A stretch of 20,268 nucleotides of DNA from assembly GCA_900542615.1 (NCBI GenBank), contig UQOG01000024.1:1-20268 (forward strand). The letters run 5' to 3'. Below are positions 1 through 7,144 of the stretch, piece by piece (the stretch's first letter is position 1; each line of letters starts with the position of its first letter). Both the position numbers and the translations under genes were made by a program. The notes beneath the pieces were generated by a model. The model was given only the letters and a program-made list of their open reading frames with translations. It searched no databases and was not told the origin of the DNA. Source of the DNA: an uncultured Eubacteriales bacterium (GTDB lineage: Bacteria; Bacillota; Clostridia; Christensenellales; CAG-138).

Positions 1-1633
1 TGGTCTCCGCGGCGGTCTCTCCGAGCAGCGACGCTATCTCCTGCACTATCCTCATCTGCTTATCCACGACGTTATCCGCTATTTCTATCGTCTGCCGGCT
101 GATGCTTTCCTTCTTCTTTTTCTCGTTTTCCTCGTCCGTCACGTCTCTCATAATGCATATAAGAAGGTGATAATCCTGATCATAGATCACCGTCTGCTCT
201 ATATATTTCTTGTATTCCGCGAGATATACCCTCATATCGCGTACGCTTCTTCTGCTCTCAAGCACCTTCGCGAACACCGATGGATCAAGTATGCGAATGA
301 CCGGCTCTCCGAGAACGTCGGAAGCAGAGCGGATATTCATTATCTTTCTCGCCGCCGCGTTTATCTGCTGAACCTCAAGCTTGTCGTTGAGCACCATAAG
401 CCCGTTCGGGGTGTTGTTTACGATATTGTCGGAAAAGCTCTCCGCCTTTTCCTTGAGGAACGGCAGGCACATTTCCACCACGGCCTTGCCCTGGCACACG
501 GCGATGGCCTTGTCGCGGCAGGTGGGATAGCCGCAGCAGCCGCAGTTGAGCTCATCGGCGGGGCTGGACTTCCCGATCTTGGACAGCACCTCCCGTATGG
601 AGGTTTCGCCGGGCACAAAGGATTTGCGTTTGAGGCTGGTATACTCGTGGAACAGGGCCTGGGGCTCGGGCTGGGGAATATCGAAATCCACCGGCCGGGT
701 ATAGCGGTCCACCGCCTGGTAGTCGCTGAGCAGCAGGCTATGGCGCTTATCCAGGATGGGGCCGGATACGCAGCTGCCCGCGCAGGCGGACATTTCTACA
801 AAGGCGCCCCGGCCGCCGCCCTTTGCCACATCCTCCAGCACCCGCATACAGTTTTCGATGCCGTCCACGGCAAAGTAGGTATAATCCCGGTTTTTGCAAT
901 CCATGGAGCGGATGATGCCGCCGCAGGTGGGGAAGGAGCGGGCGCGGCCGGCCTGATCGTTGGAGGTTTCCCTTTCGATCTGGATGCCCGCTTCGTTCAG
1001 CCAGGCGGTCAGCTCCTCATAGGTGAGCACGCAGTCCACCAGGCCGGGCACATCGTCGGCCTCGGCCTTTTTGGAAATGCAGGGCCCGATGAATATGGTC
1101 TTGGCCTCCGGATGCCTGGTCTTGATGTCCGTGCAATGGGCCTGCATGGGGGTTTTAACCTTTGCCAGGTAGGACAGGGCTTCGGGGTAATATTTGCGGA
1201 TCAAAAGGTTGACCGTGGGGCAGCAGGAGGTGATGATGGTATCCATATTCCCCGCCTCCGCCATGCGGTCGTATTCCCGCTTCACCTGGGTGGCGCCCAG
1301 GGCGGTCTCCTCCACGCCGGCAAAGCCCAGCTGCTTCAGGGCCCGCTCCATGGTGCCGATGGTGGCCCCCTCATAATTGGCAACAAAGCTGGGGGCTACG
1401 CTGGCATAAACCGGGGCGCTGCCCTGCAAAAGGGCCTTGGCAGCGGGCAGGTCGTCCCGCACCTGCTTGGCGTCCTGGGGGCATACCACGAAGCAATGTC
1501 CGCACAGGATGCAGTCCTCTTCCAGGATGTGGGCCTGGTCCCCGGAAAACTTGATGGACTTCACCGGGCAGTGGCGGATGCACTTATAACAATTTTTACA
1601 ATTGGACTTTTTTAGTTTCAGATAATCTCCCAT
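1..1633 (-). CDS. Sensory-type [FeFe]-hydrogenase-like protein with ferredoxin, Fe-S and PAS domains (3' end cut by window)
   Basis: Partial protein of 544 visible residues; the C-terminus runs off the window. Seen in order: a 2x[4Fe-4S] ferredoxin domain (residues ~10-60, with CxxCxxCxxxCP twice); a hydrogenase large-subunit domain with all four H-cluster cysteines in TSCCP (~135), GPCISKK (~182) and SACAGSCVSG (~282); a CGCC...C Fe-S domain (~362-390); a PAS domain (~405-500); and a charged helical tail. The H-cluster motifs depart from catalytic enzymes (TSCCPTV for TSCCPxW, GPC for MPC, SCVSGP for GCVGGG), as in group C sensory hydrogenases, so the likely role is cytoplasmic H2 or redox sensing rather than bulk turnover. 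In Clostridia such genes often sit beside a SpoIIE-type phosphatase, which would lie outside this window. The start is ATG preceded by AAAGGAG at 8-nt spacing. Codon use changes sharply below about position 475 (see findings). Confidence 0.88.
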   Translation of the reverse strand, partial: MGDYLKLKKSNCKNCYKCIRHCPVKSIKFSGDQAHILEEDCILCGHCFVVCPQDAKQVRDDLPAAKALLQGSAPVYASVAPSFVANYEGATIGTMERALKQLGFAGVEETALGATQVKREYDRMAEAGNMDTIITSCCPTVNLLIRKYYPEALSYLAKVKTPMQAHCTDIKTRHPEAKTIFIGPCISKKAEADDVPGLVDCVLTYEELTAWLNEAGIQIERETSNDQAGRARSFPTCGGIIRSMDCKNRDYTYFAVDGIENCMRVLEDVAKGGGRGAFVEMSACAGSCVSGPILDKRHSLLLSDYQAVDRYTRPVDFDIPQPEPQALFHEYTSLKRKSFVPGETSIREVLSKIGKSSPADELNCGCCGYPTCRDKAIAVCQGKAVVEMCLPFLKEKAESFSDNIVNNTPNGLMVLNDKLEVQQINAAARKIMNIRSASDVLGEPVIRILDPSVFAKVLESRRSVRDMRVYLAEYKKYIEQTVIYDQDYHLLICIMRDVTDEENEKKKKESISRQTIEIADNVVDKQMRIVQEIASLLGETAAET

Positions 1634-1674
1634 GACATGCGCTCCTTTACGGATAGGCTTCTAGTATGATTTTA

Positions 1675-1703
1675 ATTGTAAAGCCCGGCCTTGTGCCTGT
1701 CAA
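1675..1703 (-). promoter_or_regulatory. Near-consensus sigma-A promoter of the hydrogenase-like gene
   Basis: On the minus strand, TTGACA (1698-1703) is followed by a 17-bp spacer and TACAAT (1675-1680). The predicted transcript would start about 35 nt before the ATG at 1633. The -35 lies inside an imperfect inverted repeat (GTAAA...CCTTG / CAAGG...TTTAC, about 1678-1710) that could also weakly terminate the upstream corA transcript. Confidence 0.7.
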
Positions 1704-1720
1704 GGCGGGTTTACAGGGGA

Positions 1721-2626
1721 CTATAGGAAGCGTTTCTTTTTACACACCCAAAGCAACAACAGGGCCATGGCCGCGCATAATAGGCATATGGCCCCATAGC
1801 CGTATTTCCAATGGATGGCCAGCATATCCGGGAAATTCATCCCGTACCAGCCGGTGATCAGGGTCAGGGGCATGAAGATGGTGGTGACCACGGTAAGCAG
1901 CTGCATCACCCGGTTTTGCCGGATGTCGATGGCCGCCTGGTAGGTCTCCCAGATCTGGGCGGCATATTCCCTTAGATGCTCCGCCTGGTCCTCCAGCCGG
2001 GCCGCCCGGTTCCCAAAGCCCTGAAAGGCCAGGGCTTCCGCCTTGGTAAAATAGGCGTCCCCGGCCTGGGCGAGCCGTTCCCCCAGGTCCGACAGCCGGC
2101 CATATTGCAGCAGCAGCCGGCCGATCTGCTTGCGCAGGGGCATCATCCGCTCGCCCATGCCTTCCAGGTGCTCCCCCAGCACGTCCTCCTCTAGGGCTTC
2201 CAGGCTGGATTCCGCCTCCCGCAGCAGGGCCCCGTCCCCGTCGGCCAGGCCCTCCAGCAGGCGGCAGAACACCTGGGCCGGGCTGGCGGGATGCTTCCAT
2301 ATGGCGTGGTCGGTCATATCGGAAAGGATCTGGGATACCAGGCCGCTCGCATCCAGCAGTAGCAGCCCCTTGGGCCATAGCCCGAAGGAGATGCTGGGGC
2401 CGGCCTCGCCCTTTTCCCGCTGGGCCAGGGCCAGGCTGCCGGAAACGTGCCCCGCGCCAAAGGAGAGCCTGGGCGTCCAGGCGGCTTCGCCGGCGGGCAG
2501 GCTGCTCAGCTCCATGCCCCCGGGCAGGGGGTAAGGCGTTTGTTCCTCCCGGTCCAACACGATCACCTGGGCGATTTCCCCGTTTTCCACCGGGATAAGC
2601 CGGTCTGCGATCCGATATTGTAGCAT
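1721..2626 (-). CDS. corA: CorA-family divalent cation transporter
   Basis: A 301-residue protein with a long, acidic, mostly helical cytoplasmic N-terminal region and two C-terminal transmembrane helices (about 245-261 and 272-294). The diagnostic GMN motif (YGMNF, residues ~261-265) sits at the end of the first helix, exactly where the CorA selectivity loop lies. The C-terminus is short and basic (KKKRFL). CorA proteins form homopentameric channels for Mg2+ or related divalent ions (family knowledge); the actual ion cannot be read from this sequence. I chose the ATG starting MLQYRIADR because AAGGGAG lies 9 nt upstream; an in-frame ATG 12 codons earlier has no such site and lies within the probable leader. 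It reads in the same direction as the hydrogenase-like gene, 87 bp upstream of it, but that gene has its own strong promoter. Confidence 0.88.
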   Translation of the reverse strand: MLQYRIADRLIPVENGEIAQVIVLDREEQTPYPLPGGMELSSLPAGEAAWTPRLSFGAGHVSGSLALAQREKGEAGPSISFGLWPKGLLLLDASGLVSQILSDMTDHAIWKHPASPAQVFCRLLEGLADGDGALLREAESSLEALEEDVLGEHLEGMGERMMPLRKQIGRLLLQYGRLSDLGERLAQAGDAYFTKAEALAFQGFGNRAARLEDQAEHLREYAAQIWETYQAAIDIRQNRVMQLLTVVTTIFMPLTLITGWYGMNFPDMLAIHWKYGYGAICLLCAAMALLLLWVCKKKRFL

Positions 2627-2671
2627 CTTCTCTCGCTCCCTTCTTGCTGGGCAATGGCCCATACATACATA

Positions 2672-2699
2672 ACTATATCATAGCGCGGGCAAAAGACAA
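2672..2699 (-). promoter_or_regulatory. Candidate sigma-A promoter for corA
   Basis: On the minus strand, TTGTCT (2694-2699), a 16-bp spacer and TATAGT (2672-2677). The predicted start lies about 40 nt before the corA ATG. Confidence 0.5.
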
Positions 2700-2834
2700 C
2701 CCCAGCCGGCCAATGGCCGCCGGCAAAAGGGGTTGCCCGGGGGAAGGGCGGCTCCAGCCTCCGATTGCCCGGCCCTGGAGGACGGCGCAGCCGATGGCCT
2801 GGCCCGGGGGAAGGGGAGACGGGCCTTTCGGGAT
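2700..2834. other. G+C-rich noncoding part of the corA/pstS divergent intergenic region
   Basis: No convincing gene. It holds an inverted repeat in which CAACCCC (about 2697-2703) can pair with GGGGTTG (2729-2735) around two GCCGGC palindromic blocks. It also holds a 14-bp exact direct repeat, GCCCGGGGGAAGGG, at 2735-2748 and 2802-2815. I cannot assign a function; the hairpin may separate the two divergent transcription units. Confidence 0.4.
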
Positions 2835-2893
2835 TTTACATAGGTTTGATTAAGACGGTATTTCAACTTGACCAAGACCGGGTATTCTAAACT
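2835..2893 (+). promoter_or_regulatory. Candidate PhoP-binding array and promoter of the pst-pho operon
   Basis: Four consecutive 11-bp units begin at 2835, 2846, 2857 and 2868. Units 2 and 4 are nearly identical (TTGATTAAGAC and TTGACCAAGAC) and unit 1 begins TTTACA. This 11-bp helical phasing is the usual arrangement of PhoB/PhoP boxes, where the activator replaces a good -35. A weak -10 follows (TAAACT 2888-2893, or TATTCT 2883-2888). The pstS ATG is at 2935. Assignment to PhoP is inferred from the phasing, the location and the phoPR genes in the same operon. Confidence 0.5.
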
Positions 2894-2934
2894 CGTAAAA
2901 AAGAAATGTGCAACATCAAGGAGGAAAACACAGA

Positions 2935-3897
2935 ATGAAGAACATTCGCAAATTTGCAGCCATCCTGATGGCCGCCCTTATGCTGGTCATCGCCGGCGCT
3001 TGCGCCGCCCAGCCTGCGGAAACCCCCGCTGCGGAGACCCCCGCTACGGAAGCCCCCGCTGCGGAAACCCCTGCTACGGAAGCCCCTGCCGCTGCCAGCG
3101 ACTTTGACGCCAACGAGCTGATCACCGTTGTTTCCCGGGAAGAGGGCAGCGGGACCCGGAGCGCCTTCATCGAGCTGTTCGGGGTGGAGCAGGAGGACGC
3201 GTCCGGCAATAAGGTGGATATGACCACCGTGGAAGCTAACATCAGCAACAGCACCTCCGTGGTCATGACTACAGTGAGCGGCAATGCATACGCCATCGGC
3301 TACATCTCCCTGGGCTCCCTGAACGACACCGTGAAGGCCGTTCAGATCGAGGGGGTAGACGCCACGGTAGAGAACATCAAAAACGGCAGCTACGCCGTAT
3401 CCCGTCCCTTTAACATCGCCACCAAGGAGGGCCTGAGCGAAGTGGCTGCGGACTTTGTGGCCTACATCATGAGCGCGGAAGGCCAGGCCATCGTGGCGGA
3501 AAACGGCTACATCACCGTAGCGGATGACGCGGCCGCCTACGCTGGTTCCGCCCCTGCCGGCAACGTGGTTGTGGCTGGTTCCTCCTCCGTCACCCCTGTG
3601 ATGGAGAAGCTGGCGGAAGGCTATCAGACGGTGAACCCCAACGCCACCATCGAAGTGCAGCAGAGCGACTCTTCCACCGGCATGAACATGGCCATGGAAG
3701 GCACCTGCGACATCGGCATGGCCTCCCGGGCCCTGAAGGACAGCGAGCTGGAGGGCGGCCTTACCCCCACGGTGATCGCCATGGACGGCATCGCGGTGAT
3801 CGTGAACAACGCCAGCCCGGTTACGGGCCTGAGCGTTGAGCAGGTACGCAGCATCTTCACCGGCGAAGTTACCGAATGGAGCGAGATCCTGGGCTAA
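2935..3897 (+). CDS. pstS: Phosphate-binding lipoprotein PstS, circularly permuted
   Basis: A 320-residue extracytoplasmic phosphate receptor. It has a lipoprotein signal peptide (basic start, hydrophobic 8-22, lipobox AGA-Cys23, unusual in having Ala rather than Leu at -3), then a Pro/Ala/Glu/Thr linker (about 28-53) and the binding domain. The halves of the domain are in reverse order. VVSREEGSGTR (65-75) and the AIGY block, normally in the second half, come first. GSSSVTP (215-221), the DIGMASR block, GIAVIVN and IFTGEVTEW, normally N-terminal, come last, and the protein stops just where the SREEGSGTR strand would normally follow. Both phosphate-binding loops are present, so it is probably functional. 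The ATG is preceded by AAGGAGG. An in-frame ATG at 2908 lies upstream of this site and is rejected. It is the first gene of the pst-pho operon. Confidence 0.92.
   Translation: MKNIRKFAAILMAALMLVIAGACAAQPAETPAAETPATEAPAAETPATEAPAAASDFDANELITVVSREEGSGTRSAFIELFGVEQEDASGNKVDMTTVEANISNSTSVVMTTVSGNAYAIGYISLGSLNDTVKAVQIEGVDATVENIKNGSYAVSRPFNIATKEGLSEVAADFVAYIMSAEGQAIVAENGYITVADDAAAYAGSAPAGNVVVAGSSSVTPVMEKLAEGYQTVNPNATIEVQQSDSSTGMNMAMEGTCDIGMASRALKDSELEGGLTPTVIAMDGIAVIVNNASPVTGLSVEQVRSIFTGEVTEWSEILG
3016..3090 (+). repeat. Five tandem 15-bp units inside pstS
   Basis: Five in-frame 15-bp copies begin at 3016, 3031, 3046, 3061 and 3076. They differ at a few positions and encode AETPA, AETPA, TEAPA, AETPA and TEAPA. 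They form the flexible linker between the lipid anchor and the phosphate-binding domain. Copy number could change by replication slippage without breaking the frame. Confidence 0.9.
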
Positions 3898-3916
3898 CCC
3901 AGCCACAAACAAACCA

Positions 3917-3939
3917 GGGGGCGGCGTGCAGCCGTCCCC
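3917..3939 (+). other. Hairpin between pstS and pstC
   Basis: GGGGGCGGC (3917-3925) pairs with GCCGTCCCC (3931-3939) around a GTGCA loop, nine pairs with one G-U. No U-tract follows, so it is not a complete intrinsic terminator. A stem here could protect the 3' end of a pstS message or partly attenuate read-through, giving more binding protein than permease (inference). Confidence 0.5.
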
Positions 3940-3975
3940 ATCTGTGCGTAATGCAATGCCTCGAAAGGAGCATCC

Positions 3976-4827
3976 ATGAATTCCATCAAAGAGACGCTGG
4001 CCAAGGTCGTTTTCCTGCTGGTGGCCTGCGTATCCATTCTGGCCGTGGCGCTGATCTGCATCTTCCTCTTTGCCAACGGCATACCCGCCATGGCTGAGAT
4101 CGGCCTGGGAGACTTTTTGCTGGGCACCACCTGGCGGCCCAGCAATGGTCTATACGGTATTTTCCCCATGATATTGGGTAGCATCTACGTGACCGCAGGC
4201 GCCGTATTGCTGGGGGTGCCTGTGGGGATTATGACCGCTATGTATATGGCTTTCTTTGCCGGCAAGCGTACCCTGCGTATCCTGCAGCCTGCCGTGGAAC
4301 TGCTGGCGGGCATCCCTTCGGTGGTATACGGCTTTTTCGGCCTGGTGGTCATCGTCCCCCTGGTGGATCAGCTGCCCCGCAGCAACGGTAGCTGCATCCT
4401 TACGGCATCCATCCTGCTGGGGATCATGATCCTGCCCACCATCATCACCGTGAGCAAATCCGCCCTGGACGCGGTTTCCAAAAGCTATTATGAGGGCTCC
4501 TTGGCCCTGGGCGCCACCCATGAGCGCAGCGTGTTCGCCATCATGCTGCCCGCCGCCAAGAGCGGCGTGCTGGCAGGGGTGATCCTGGGCATCGGCCGGG
4601 CCATTGGCGAGACCATGGCGGTGATCATGGTGGCGGGCAACCAGCCCCGTATCCCGGACAGCATCCTAAAAGGGGTGCGGACCCTGACCGCCAACATCGT
4701 CATCGAGATGGGCTATGCGGCGGATCTCCATCGGGAAGCCCTGATCGCCACGGCGGTGGTGCTCTTTACCTTTATCCTCATCATCAACGTGAGCTTCTCC
4801 CTGCTCAAAAGGAGGAAACAGGCATGA
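3976..4827 (+). CDS. pstC: Phosphate ABC transporter permease PstC
   Basis: A 283-residue inner-membrane permease with about six transmembrane segments. The first is at residues ~9-34, followed by a short outside stretch with the LLGTTWRP...YGIFPMI signature of PstC. The cytoplasmic EAA loop (EGSLALGATHE...LPAAKSG, about 175-198) contacts the ATPase PstB. The conserved IPSVVYGFFGL and GRAIGETMA segments are present. With PstA it forms the channel that receives phosphate from PstS. AAAGGAG precedes the ATG, 78 bp after pstS. Its stop overlaps the pstA start by 4 nt (ATGA), implying translational coupling. Confidence 0.95.
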   Translation: MNSIKETLAKVVFLLVACVSILAVALICIFLFANGIPAMAEIGLGDFLLGTTWRPSNGLYGIFPMILGSIYVTAGAVLLGVPVGIMTAMYMAFFAGKRTLRILQPAVELLAGIPSVVYGFFGLVVIVPLVDQLPRSNGSCILTASILLGIMILPTIITVSKSALDAVSKSYYEGSLALGATHERSVFAIMLPAAKSGVLAGVILGIGRAIGETMAVIMVAGNQPRIPDSILKGVRTLTANIVIEMGYAADLHREALIATAVVLFTFILIINVSFSLLKRRKQA

Positions 4828-5723
4828 ACGCCCTTTTGCATAAGCTCTTTGGGCCCTTTGCGCCGGCAGGCAGGGCGTTGGGCCGCTTTTTCCGGCGGCT
4901 GCTGGACCAGCGCACGGTATCCCACATTTTGAAGTTCCTGGTTCGCTTTGCAGCGGCCCTGACCTGCTTCGTGCTGGTGTTCCTGGTGGGGTATATCCTC
5001 TTCAAGGGCATTCCCCATCTATCCCCCAGCCTGTTTGCCTGGGAGTATACCAGCGAAAACGTGTCCCTGACCCCCGCCCTCATCAACACCATCCTGATGA
5101 TCCTGCTGGCCCTTTTGGTCAGCCTGCCCTTGGGCATTGGCGCGGCCATTTACCTTACGGAATATACCGGCCGGGGCAATAAGCTGGTATCCCTGATCCG
5201 CATTACGGCGGAAACCCTTTCGGGCATCCCCTCCATCGTATACGGCCTGTTCGGTATGCTGTTTTTTGTAAACGCCCTCAAGCTGAAGCTCAGCCTAATT
5301 TCCGGCGCCCTGACCCTGTCCATCATGGTGCTGCCCACCATATTGCGCACCACCGAGGAAGCCCTGCTGGCGGTGCCGGAAAGCTACCGGGAAGGCAGCT
5401 TCGGCCTGGGCGCAGGCAGGCTGCGCACCGTGTGGAAGATCGTATTGCCCTCGGCCCTGCCTGGCATCTTTGCCGGGGTGATCCTGGCCATGGGCAGGAT
5501 CGTAGGGGAAAGCGCGGCTTTGATCTATACGGCGGGCACGGTGGCCAAGGCGCCGGATAGCCTCTTTAGCTCCACCCGGACCCTGGCGGTGCATATGTAC
5601 GCCCTGTCCAGCGAAGGGCTTTATATCGACCAAACCTATGCCACCGCCGTGGTGTTGCTGCTGATCGTGGTGGGCATCAACGCCCTTTCCAGCAGGCTGG
5701 CTAAAAGCATAACGAAAGGATAA
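4824..5723 (+). CDS. pstA: Phosphate ABC transporter permease PstA
   Basis: A 299-residue membrane protein, partner of PstC. An N-terminal basic cytoplasmic stretch of about 30 residues is followed by roughly six transmembrane helices. The family-typical IPSIVYGLFG, the EAA loop (EGSFGLGAGRLRTV...LPSALPG) and GRIVGESAAL are visible. The ATG overlaps the pstC stop, with GGAGG upstream inside pstC. The stop lies only 3 nt before the pstB ATG. Length and motif order are normal for PstA. Confidence 0.95.
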   Translation: MNALLHKLFGPFAPAGRALGRFFRRLLDQRTVSHILKFLVRFAAALTCFVLVFLVGYILFKGIPHLSPSLFAWEYTSENVSLTPALINTILMILLALLVSLPLGIGAAIYLTEYTGRGNKLVSLIRITAETLSGIPSIVYGLFGMLFFVNALKLKLSLISGALTLSIMVLPTILRTTEEALLAVPESYREGSFGLGAGRLRTVWKIVLPSALPGIFAGVILAMGRIVGESAALIYTAGTVAKAPDSLFSSTRTLAVHMYALSSEGLYIDQTYATAVVLLLIVVGINALSSRLAKSITKG

Positions 5724-5726
5724 ACC

Positions 5727-6476
5727 ATGGATAAATTCACCATTCAAGATCTGAACCTCTATTATGGGGATTTTCACGCCCTCAAGGACGTGGAGCTGCA
5801 CCTGGGGGAAAGGGAGATCACCGCCTTTATCGGGCCCTCGGGCTGCGGAAAATCCACCCTGCTCAAGACCCTCAACCGGATGAACGACCTGGTGGAGGGC
5901 TGCCGCATCACCGGGAAGGTGCTGCTGGACCAGGCGGATATTTACGGCAGCATGGACGTGAACCTGTTGCGCAAGCGGGTGGGCATGGTGTTTCAAAAGC
6001 CCAATCCCTTCCCCATGAGCGTATACGACAACATCGCCTACGGCCCCCGCACCCATGGGATCCGCTCCAAGATGAAGCTGGACGACCTGGTGGAGCAGGC
6101 GCTGCGCAACGCCGCCATATGGGACGAGGTGAAGGACCGGTTGAAAAAGAGCGCCCTGGGCCTATCCGGCGGCCAGCAGCAGCGGCTATGCATCGCCCGG
6201 GCCCTGGCGGTACAGCCGGAGGTGCTGCTCATGGACGAACCCACCAGCGCCCTGGACCCCATTTCCACCTCCAAAATCGAAGACCTGGCGGTGGAGCTGA
6301 AAAAGGATTATACTATCATCATAGTGACCCACAATATGCAGCAGGCAGCCCGAATTTCCGATAAAACCGCCTTTTTCCTGCTGGGCGAGGTGATCGAATA
6401 TGGAGAGACCGGCCAGGTATTCTCTCTGCCCCGGGACAAGCGGACGGAAGATTACATTACAGGGAGGTTTGGATAA
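5727..6476 (+). CDS. pstB: Phosphate ABC transporter ATP-binding protein PstB
   Basis: A 249-residue cytoplasmic ATPase of the PstSCAB importer. Seen: Walker A GPSGCGKST (36-44), a Q-loop with the PstB-specific VFQKPNPFPMS, ABC signature LSGGQQQR (146-153), Walker B VLLMDEPTSALDP (166-178) and the switch histidine in VTHNM. The KPNPFPMS segment separates PstB from other ABC ATPases. AAAGGA lies across the end of pstA. The TAA stop shares its last base with the phoU ATG (TAATG), typical of coupled translation. Confidence 0.97.
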   Translation: MDKFTIQDLNLYYGDFHALKDVELHLGEREITAFIGPSGCGKSTLLKTLNRMNDLVEGCRITGKVLLDQADIYGSMDVNLLRKRVGMVFQKPNPFPMSVYDNIAYGPRTHGIRSKMKLDDLVEQALRNAAIWDEVKDRLKKSALGLSGGQQQRLCIARALAVQPEVLLMDEPTSALDPISTSKIEDLAVELKKDYTIIIVTHNMQQAARISDKTAFFLLGEVIEYGETGQVFSLPRDKRTEDYITGRFG

Positions 6477-7144
6477 TGCGCAGAGGTTTTGACGCACAGT
6501 TGCAGGAGCTGAACACGGAGCTCATTGAAATGGGCGCACTCATCGAGCACGCCATTCAAAGCAGCGTGGAATCCCTGGTGGAGCAGGACGCCACAAAGGC
6601 CCGCCGGGCTATCGCCTTTGACCGGGAGGTAGATCAAAAGGAAAAGGACATAGAAGCCCTGTGCTTAAAGCTGCTGTTGCAGCAGCAGCCCGTGGCCCGG
6701 GACCTTCGCCTCATCTCCGCGGCGCTGAAGATGATCACGGATATGGAGCGGATCGGGGATCAAAGCGCGGATATTTCCGAGATCGTGATTTTTCTTTCCG
6801 ATACCCCCTATATCAAGCCCCTGGACCTTTTGCCCAAGATGGCGGACGCCACCATGGGCATGGTTACCCGGAGCATCGACGCCTTTGTACGGCGGGATTT
6901 GGAAATGGCCCAGGGGGTGATCCAGGCGGACGATGTGGTGGACGGCCTGTTTAGCGCCGTGCGGGAGGAACTGACCGGGCTGATCCGGGAGGACCCTGCC
7001 AACGGTTCCCAGGCGCTGGATTTCCTGATGATCGCCAAGTATTTTGAACGCATCGGCGACCATGCCGTCAACATTGCGGAATGGGTGGTATACGCCATTA
7101 CCGGCGTCCACCGCACCGCGGAAGAAAGCAAGGAGGACGTATGA
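6476..7144 (+). CDS. phoU: Phosphate signalling protein PhoU
   Basis: A 222-residue all-helical cytoplasmic protein with two homologous three-helix repeats. Each has the metal-binding acidic pattern of the family: MERIGDQSADISE in the first half and FERIGDHAVNIAEW in the second. PhoU restrains PhoR signalling and PstSCAB activity when phosphate is plentiful (family knowledge). Its place between pstB and phoPR fits that role. Its TGA overlaps the phoP ATG (ATGA). Confidence 0.95.
   Translation: MRRGFDAQLQELNTELIEMGALIEHAIQSSVESLVEQDATKARRAIAFDREVDQKEKDIEALCLKLLLQQQPVARDLRLISAALKMITDMERIGDQSADISEIVIFLSDTPYIKPLDLLPKMADATMGMVTRSIDAFVRRDLEMAQGVIQADDVVDGLFSAVREELTGLIREDPANGSQALDFLMIAKYFERIGDHAVNIAEWVVYAITGVHRTAEESKEDV

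Noticed and set aside
167..1615. 482-codon open frame on the plus strand
   Set aside because: It lies antisense to the hydrogenase-like gene, which has clear domains and a ribosome binding site. The translated product is Gly/Ala/His-rich with no recognisable motif, a shadow caused by high G+C at third positions.
1740..2666. Second 308-codon minus-strand frame across corA
   Set aside because: It is out of frame with CorA, low in complexity (Gly/Pro/Arg/Ala) and lacks motifs; the CorA frame has GMN and two membrane helices.
3016..3090. CRISPR-like repeats
   Set aside because: The repeats are tandem without spacers and lie in frame inside pstS.
2887..3912. 341-codon minus-strand frame opposite pstS
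   Set aside because: It is the antisense shadow of a gene with a signal peptide and a known fold.
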